Below are positions 6,506 through 10,599 of a DNA stretch of 10,599 nt, piece by piece. The DNA is from JAVKBW01 sp964352715. Its GTDB lineage: Bacteria; Pseudomonadota; Alphaproteobacteria; UBA8366; Aestuariispiraceae. Both the position numbers and the translations under genes were made by a program. The stretch lies in NCBI GenBank assembly GCA_964352715.1, contig CAYGSU010000096.1:1-10599 (forward strand), given 5' to 3'. Each line of letters opens with the position of its first letter. The first letter of the stretch is position 1. The notes under the pieces are model-generated. The model was not told the DNA's origin and did not search any database. It saw only the letters and a program-made list of their open reading frames with translations.

Positions 6506-6533
6506 ATCGTCCTGATCTACAGATCAGGACGAT
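6506..6533. repeat. Perfect 12-bp-stem inverted repeat upstream of the betA-like gene
   Basis: ATCGTCCTGATC (6506-6517) and GATCAGGACGAT (6522-6533) are exact inverted copies around the loop TACA (6518-6521). The repeat lies 79 bases after the DUF1428 stop and 60 bases before the ATG of the GMC dehydrogenase. No T-run follows on either side, so a factor-independent terminator is not well supported. It could be an RNA hairpin ending or protecting the upstream transcript, or a protein-binding site controlling the downstream operon. The rest of the 166-base intergenic region holds only a small CGGTAAT tandem repeat near 6430-6445 and no ORF I would call. Confidence 0.65.
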
Positions 6534-6593
6534 TGCCCTCTTGTACGAGGCAACTCGGACACGTTACCTAACGGACAGAGGGAGTATTTCAGC

Positions 6594-8291
6594 ATGGCGG
6601 ATTTCGATTACATCATCGTGGGGGCTGGCTCTGCCGGCTGCGTTCTGGCGAACCGGCTGACGGAAGACCCGTCGGTATCGGTGCTGCTGCTTGAATTCGG
6701 CGGCAGCGACAGTTCGATCTTCATCCAGATGCCGACCGCTTTGTCGATCCCGATGAACATGGACAAGTTCAACTGGGGTTTCGAATCCGTTCCCGAACCC
6801 GGCCTGAACAACCGACGGCTCGACTGTCCGCGCGGCAAGGTGCTGGGCGGGTCATCCTCCATCAACGGCCTTGTCTATGTGCGCGGCCATGCCTGCGATT
6901 TCGAGGAATGGGAGGAACACGGCGCGGAAGGCTGGGGTTATCGCCATTGCCTGCCCTATTTCAAACGCGCGGAAACCTGGAAGCCGAAGGGCACGACGCC
7001 GAAAGTTGACGATTATCGCGGCGGTGACGGACCGATCAGCACCTGCAACGGCAACAACATGAAAAACCCGCTCTACACCGCCTTTGTCGAGGCCGGCAAG
7101 GAAGCGGGTTATCTGCCGACCGAAGACTATAACGGTTACAACCAGGAAGGCTTCGGGGCGATGCACATGACCGTCAAGGACGGCGTGCGCTGGTCTACCG
7201 CCAATGCCTATCTGAAGCCGGCCCGGTCGCGCCCAAATTTGACGGTCGAAACCAACGCCTTGTCGCACCGGGTGCTGCTGGAGGGCAAAAAGGCCGTTGG
7301 CATCGAATATTCGCAAGGCGGAACCACCAGAACCGCCAATGCACGGCGCGAGGTCATTCTTTCCGCCGGGTCGGTCGGGTCGCCGCAACTGCTGCAGCTT
7401 TCCGGTATCGGCCCCGCCGAGACACTGAAAAAAGCGGGTGTCGATGTTGTCCATGATCTGCCGGGCGTCGGCGCGAACCTGCAGGATCATCTGGAGGTCT
7501 ATTTCCAGTTCCGCTGCAAGCAGCCTATTACGCTGAACGGCAAGATCGACCCGTTCAACAAGTTCCTGATCGGCGCGCGCTGGTTCTTCTTCAAGAGCGG
7601 TCTGGGCGCGACCAACCACTTTGAAAGCTGCGCCTTCATCCGGTCAAAGCCCGGCATCAAATGGCCGGATATCCAGTACCATTTCCTGCCGGCGGCGATG
7701 CGCTATGACGGGCGCACCGCTTTTGACGGGCACGGCTTCCAGGTGCATGTCGGCCCGAACAAGCCAAAAAGCCGGGGCCATATCGCCATTACCTCGGCGG
7801 ACCCGACCGACAAGCCGGAAATTCTGTTCAACTACATGACCCACAAGGATGATATCGAAGCCTTCCGCAACTGCATAAAGCTCAGCCGGGAAATCATTTC
7901 CCAGCCGGCGATGGATGCCTACCGGGGTGCCGAAATCCAGCCCGGCGAGGACGTCACGTCGGACGAGGCGATCGATGCCTGGATCCGGGATGCGGCGGAA
8001 AGCGCCTATCATCCGTCCTGTACCTGCAAGATCGGCGCGGATGACGATCCGATGGCGGTGCTGGACAAGGACTGCCGGGTGCGTGGCATCGACAATCTGC
8101 GCGTGGTCGATTCCTCTATCTTTCCGACCATCCCGAACGGCAACCTGAACGGCCCGACGATCATGGTGGGGGAAAAGGCAGCGGACATCATTCGTGGCAA
8201 GGATCCGCTTCCCGCATCCAACGCGCCGTTCTACATTGACGATCAGTGGGAAACGCGGCAGCGCCAGGGGTCACCCGTCCGCGCCGTCTAG
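6594..8291 (+). CDS. betA: Choline dehydrogenase-like GMC flavoprotein oxidoreductase
   Basis: This is a FAD-dependent GMC-family alcohol dehydrogenase, 565 aa. BetA enzymes oxidise choline to betaine aldehyde, passing electrons to the respiratory chain at the inner membrane face. It has the N-terminal dinucleotide fold DYIIVGAGSAG (5-15), GMC signature 1 around PRGKVLGGSSSING (79-92), and signature 2 SAGSVGSPQLLQLSGIGP (257-274). The active-site pair appears as His473 in YHPSCTCK and Asn519 in GNLNGPTIM. Co-linear similarity to E. coli BetA as I remember it is extensive, including GATNHFE (338-344), IQYHFLPAAM (360-369) and a Pro-Val-Arg-Ala near the C-terminus, so it is closer to BetA than to AlkJ-type enzymes. 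Another alcohol substrate remains possible because no betB or betI is nearby. ATG 6594 follows GAGGGAG. It leads a four-gene run. Confidence 0.9.
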   Translation: MADFDYIIVGAGSAGCVLANRLTEDPSVSVLLLEFGGSDSSIFIQMPTALSIPMNMDKFNWGFESVPEPGLNNRRLDCPRGKVLGGSSSINGLVYVRGHACDFEEWEEHGAEGWGYRHCLPYFKRAETWKPKGTTPKVDDYRGGDGPISTCNGNNMKNPLYTAFVEAGKEAGYLPTEDYNGYNQEGFGAMHMTVKDGVRWSTANAYLKPARSRPNLTVETNALSHRVLLEGKKAVGIEYSQGGTTRTANARREVILSAGSVGSPQLLQLSGIGPAETLKKAGVDVVHDLPGVGANLQDHLEVYFQFRCKQPITLNGKIDPFNKFLIGARWFFFKSGLGATNHFESCAFIRSKPGIKWPDIQYHFLPAAMRYDGRTAFDGHGFQVHVGPNKPKSRGHIAITSADPTDKPEILFNYMTHKDDIEAFRNCIKLSREIISQPAMDAYRGAEIQPGEDVTSDEAIDAWIRDAAESAYHPSCTCKIGADDDPMAVLDKDCRVRGIDNLRVVDSSIFPTIPNGNLNGPTIMVGEKAADIIRGKDPLPASNAPFYIDDQWETRQRQGSPVRAV

Positions 8292-8306
8292 AGAGGCATA
8301 AAGACA

Positions 8307-9035
8307 ATGGAGATGCTGACGACCCCGGAATTCTGGGCCAGCCTGTTGACCCTGACGGCGCTGGAAATCGTCCTCGGCATCGACAATCTGGTCTTCCTTA
8401 CCGTCGTCACCAGCAAACTGCCGGAATCGCAGCGCAAGAGCGCCACCCGGATCGGCCTGATGGGGGCGCTGGGGCTGCGCATTGTCTTTCTGTCGATGGT
8501 CGTGTGGATCGCCGGGCTGGTCGCGCCAGTGTTTACCATCGGCGAGCATGTCGTCTCCTGGCGCGATATCATTCTGCTGGGCGGCGGGCTGTTTCTGCTG
8601 GCCAAGGGCACAGTGGAGATTCACCATACGGTGGAAGCGGATGACGAAGACGGCAACGGCGGGTCGCCGAAAACCACCGCCTTCGCGTCCGCCATCGTGC
8701 AGATCATCCTGCTGGATATCGTGTTCTCGCTCGACAGCGTGATTACCGCCATCGGCATGACCACCAACCTCACCGTCATGATCACTGCTGTCTGTATCGC
8801 CATCGGCGTCATGATGTTCGCCGCCAAACCGGTCGGCGATTTTGTGCAGAAGCATCCGACAACCAAGATGCTGGCGCTTAGCTTCCTGCTGCTGGTCGGA
8901 CTGGCGCTTGTGGCCGACGGGTTGCACTTCCATATCCCACGCGAGTATCTGTACTTTGCAATCGCCTTTTCGGTATCCGTCGAAGCCCTCAACCTTCTGG
9001 CGAAACGGAACAGGCGGAAGAGCAACAAGGCATGA
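8307..9035 (+). CDS. TerC-family integral membrane protein
   Basis: This 242-aa inner-membrane protein of the TerC family (PF03741, YgdQ/YoaE-like short form) has about seven hydrophobic spans. The two family acidic motifs are intact: ALEIVLGIDNLVFL (18-31, Glu20 and Asp26) and LLDIVFSLDSVITAIGM (135-151, Asp137 and Asp143). These membrane-embedded acids are thought to coordinate metal ions. Characterised relatives export manganese or help metallate exported proteins, while the historic tellurite-resistance link is weaker. A charged loop (GTVEIHHTVEADDEDGNGG, 101-119) separates the two halves and a basic tail ends the protein. It follows the BetA-like gene by 15 bases, with AGAGG upstream. 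I see no manganese riboswitch before it, so expression probably follows the operon. Confidence 0.9.
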   Translation: MEMLTTPEFWASLLTLTALEIVLGIDNLVFLTVVTSKLPESQRKSATRIGLMGALGLRIVFLSMVVWIAGLVAPVFTIGEHVVSWRDIILLGGGLFLLAKGTVEIHHTVEADDEDGNGGSPKTTAFASAIVQIILLDIVFSLDSVITAIGMTTNLTVMITAVCIAIGVMMFAAKPVGDFVQKHPTTKMLALSFLLLVGLALVADGLHFHIPREYLYFAIAFSVSVEALNLLAKRNRRKSNKA

Positions 9036-9050
9036 ACAAGGAGCAAACCC

Positions 9051-9725
9051 ATGGGTGAAATGATCCGGTTTCCGAAAGCAGGGTCGGCAAGCGAAGTCGC
9101 CGGGTATCTGGCGATTGCCAGCAATCCGAAGGGCGCTGTCGTGGTGCTGCAGGAATGGTGGGGCCTGAACGAACAGATCAAGGCCACCTGTGACCGCTTC
9201 GCCGAAGAAGGGTTCACCGCGCTGGCGCCGGACCTGTATCAGGGCCGCGTCACCCAGGACCCGGACGAAGCCAGTCACATGATGGACGGGCTCGACTGGG
9301 GCGGGGCGGCGCATGAAGATGCGCGCGGCGCCGTGAAATATCTGAAAAGCGAAACCGAGCGGAAGACCGCAATCATGGGGTTCTGCATGGGCGGTGCGCT
9401 GACGGTGATCGGCGCGGTGCATGTTCCGGAATGCGACGCCGCCGTGTGTTATTATGGCATTCCGCCGGCCGATGCGGCGGACCCGAAAAACATCGCGGTT
9501 CCGTTTCAGGGCCATTTCGCCAGCGAGGATGACTGGTGTTCGCCGGAAGCCGTCGATGCGCTGAAAAAGGCGACGTCAGGTCTGAAAACCCCTGTCGAAA
9601 TCTATTCCTACGAAGGCAAGCAACACGGGTTCTTCAACAATACGGTTGCCGCCTATGACGAGGAAGCGGCTGAGGAAAGCTGGACGCGGACAATCGAGTT
9701 TCTGAATACCCACCTCAAGGATTAG
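9051..9725 (+). CDS. Dienelactone hydrolase-family protein
   Basis: This is a cytoplasmic alpha/beta-hydrolase of the dienelactone hydrolase (carboxymethylenebutenolidase-like) family, 224 aa. The catalytic triad is complete: nucleophile Cys112 in GFCMGG, Asp160 in HFASEDDW, and His192 in KQHGFFN. The family Glu near the N-terminus that positions the cysteine is Glu35 in LQEWWG. LAPDLYQGR (58-66) is another hallmark. True enzymes open dienelactone rings in chlorocatechol degradation, but no ring-cleavage genes are present here, so the substrate is unknown and may be another ester or lactone. AAGGAG (9038-9043) sits 7 bases before ATG 9051, the best ribosome binding site of this run. It lies 15 bases after the TerC gene and 8 bases before hutG, which argues for one transcript. 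Confidence 0.92.
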   Translation: MGEMIRFPKAGSASEVAGYLAIASNPKGAVVVLQEWWGLNEQIKATCDRFAEEGFTALAPDLYQGRVTQDPDEASHMMDGLDWGGAAHEDARGAVKYLKSETERKTAIMGFCMGGALTVIGAVHVPECDAAVCYYGIPPADAADPKNIAVPFQGHFASEDDWCSPEAVDALKKATSGLKTPVEIYSYEGKQHGFFNNTVAAYDEEAAEESWTRTIEFLNTHLKD

Positions 9726-9733
9726 TTTCTGAA

Positions 9734-10537
9734 ATGAGTCGCAAGACGAGCAAGGCGGTTTTCGATCTCCGTCAGGGGTCGACGCCGCTTCTGGTCAGTG
9801 TGCCGCATGCGGGCACGGCTATCCCCGAACGCATCGCAACCAAGCTGACACAACAGGCGCGAATGGTGCCGGATACGGACTGGTATGTCGATCGCCTGTA
9901 CCGTTTTGTCGAGGATATCGGCGGCAGCATGATCGTCGCCAACTATTCCCGCACGGTGGTCGATCTGAACAGGCCCAGTACTTCGGAAAGCCTGTATCCC
10001 GGCCAGAACACGACCGGGCTTATCCCGACAACCCTGTTCACCGGCGACCCGGTCTATCTGGAAGGCAAGGAACCGAATCCGAACCAGGTGAAGGACCGAA
10101 TCCAGAAATACTGGGACCCGTATCACGAGGCCATCCGCACCGAACTCGCCCGGCTGCGCAAGGAACACGGAAGAGCGATGCTGTGGGATGCGCATTCCAT
10201 ACTGTCGCAAGTGCCGTGGCTGTTCGACGGACAGTTGCCGGACTTCAATCTCGGCACCAATGACGGCAAAAGCTGCGATCCGAAACTTGCCGAGGCGGTG
10301 GAAGCCGTGGCCGCCGGCAGCGAGTATTCGCATGTGCTGAACGGGCGGTTCAAGGGCGGCTTCATCACCCGCAACTACGGCGACCCGGAAAACAGCATCC
10401 ACGCCATTCAGCTTGAACTCTGCCAGTCCGCCTATATGAACGAGCACAAGCCCCGCACCTTCCGCGTCGACCTCGCCGAACAGGTCCGTCCCGTCATTCG
10501 CGGCATGCTGGAAACCATGATCGGGTGGGAAGGTTGA
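9734..10537 (+). CDS. hutG: N-formylglutamate deformylase (amidohydrolase) HutG
   Basis: This is a cytoplasmic metal-dependent hydrolase, 267 aa, full length for the HutG form. It converts N-formyl-L-glutamate to formate and L-glutamate, the last step of the five-enzyme histidine degradation route. Family motifs are LLVSVPHAGTAIP (19-31), DTDWYVDRLY (47-56), SRTVVDLNRP (72-81), LWDAHSI (150-156) and IQLELCQSAYM (225-235). The His, Asp and Glu residues in these motifs are likely metal or catalytic ligands. The start follows the hydrolase stop by 8 bases with only a distant AGGA, suggesting translational coupling. hutH, hutU, hutI and hutF are absent from the window. It may therefore serve a dispersed histidine pathway or deformylate another N-formyl amino acid. 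Confidence 0.92.
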   Translation: MSRKTSKAVFDLRQGSTPLLVSVPHAGTAIPERIATKLTQQARMVPDTDWYVDRLYRFVEDIGGSMIVANYSRTVVDLNRPSTSESLYPGQNTTGLIPTTLFTGDPVYLEGKEPNPNQVKDRIQKYWDPYHEAIRTELARLRKEHGRAMLWDAHSILSQVPWLFDGQLPDFNLGTNDGKSCDPKLAEAVEAVAAGSEYSHVLNGRFKGGFITRNYGDPENSIHAIQLELCQSAYMNEHKPRTFRVDLAEQVRPVIRGMLETMIGWEG

Positions 10538-10546
10538 ATTCAACGA

Positions 10547-10567
10547 GTCCCGGACCTGATCCGGGAC
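10547..10567. repeat. REP-like palindrome downstream of hutG
   Basis: GTCCCGGA (10547-10554) and TCCGGGAC (10560-10567) form an 8-bp perfect stem around a 5-base loop, starting 9 bases after the hutG stop. The CCCGGACnTGATCCGGG core resembles the dispersed intergenic palindromes I recall from many alphaproteobacterial genomes. It may cap the transcript, although no U-run follows. The flanking bases to the window end show no gene. Confidence 0.55.
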
Positions 10568-10599
10568 CCATTCCGTTGTCGTCCTGGCCTGTTCATGGG

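Noticed and set aside
8271..9515. 414-aa minus-strand open frame opposite TerC and the dienelactone hydrolase
   Set aside because: It spans two well-supported plus-strand genes and their junction and has a low-complexity His/Gln/Arg/Asp composition.
9722..10543. 273-aa minus-strand open frame opposite hutG
   Set aside because: It is a mirror of a gene with all deformylase motifs, and no family is recognisable.

Overview
The window reads as an ordinary chromosomal stretch from a GC-rich (about 60% by eye) Gram-negative bacterium, most likely an alphaproteobacterium. This placement is inference. It rests on base composition, the mix of amino-acid, choline-type and formylglutamate catabolic genes, and a REP-like CCCGGA/TCCGGG palindrome at the right edge of a kind I associate with alphaproteobacterial genomes. 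No insertion sequence, phage, CRISPR array, tRNA or rRNA is visible. One run of 100 Ns (5942-6041) is an assembly gap of unknown true length.

Left third (1-3863, minus strand): a branched-chain/hydrophobic amino-acid (HAAT-type) ABC transporter operon. Transcription runs right to left: periplasmic binding protein, then livH, livM and livG. The last three are tightly packed with 4-base ATGA stop/start overlaps, and livG runs off the left edge (livF would be expected next). A 13-bp imperfect hairpin sits in the only sizeable gap of the operon, between the binding protein and livH, where it could set the excess of binding protein over membrane components.

Middle (4043-6427, plus strand): a D-2-hydroxyacid dehydrogenase of the phosphoglycerate-dehydrogenase type is divergent from the transporter. 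A TetR-family regulator follows, starting at GTG 5096 behind a perfect 24-bp palindrome that is very probably its own operator. Immediately downstream (4-base gap) is an AHSA1/SRPBCC gene that runs into the N gap. A DUF1428 (YbaA-like) coding sequence emerges on the other side. Whether these are two genes or one SRPBCC-DUF1428 fusion cannot be decided from this assembly.

Right third (6594-10537, plus strand): four closely spaced genes, probably one transcript: a BetA-like choline/GMC dehydrogenase, a TerC-family membrane protein, a dienelactone-hydrolase-family enzyme and N-formylglutamate deformylase (hutG). The unit is preceded by a perfect 12-bp-stem inverted repeat and followed by the REP-like palindrome. 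The usual partners (betB/betI for betA, hutH/U/I for hutG) are not in the window.

I see no convincing wholly new system. The items most worth a second look are the TetR operator and its small stress-like operon, the possible SRPBCC-DUF1428 fusion hidden by the gap, and the unusual gene company of the BetA-like dehydrogenase.
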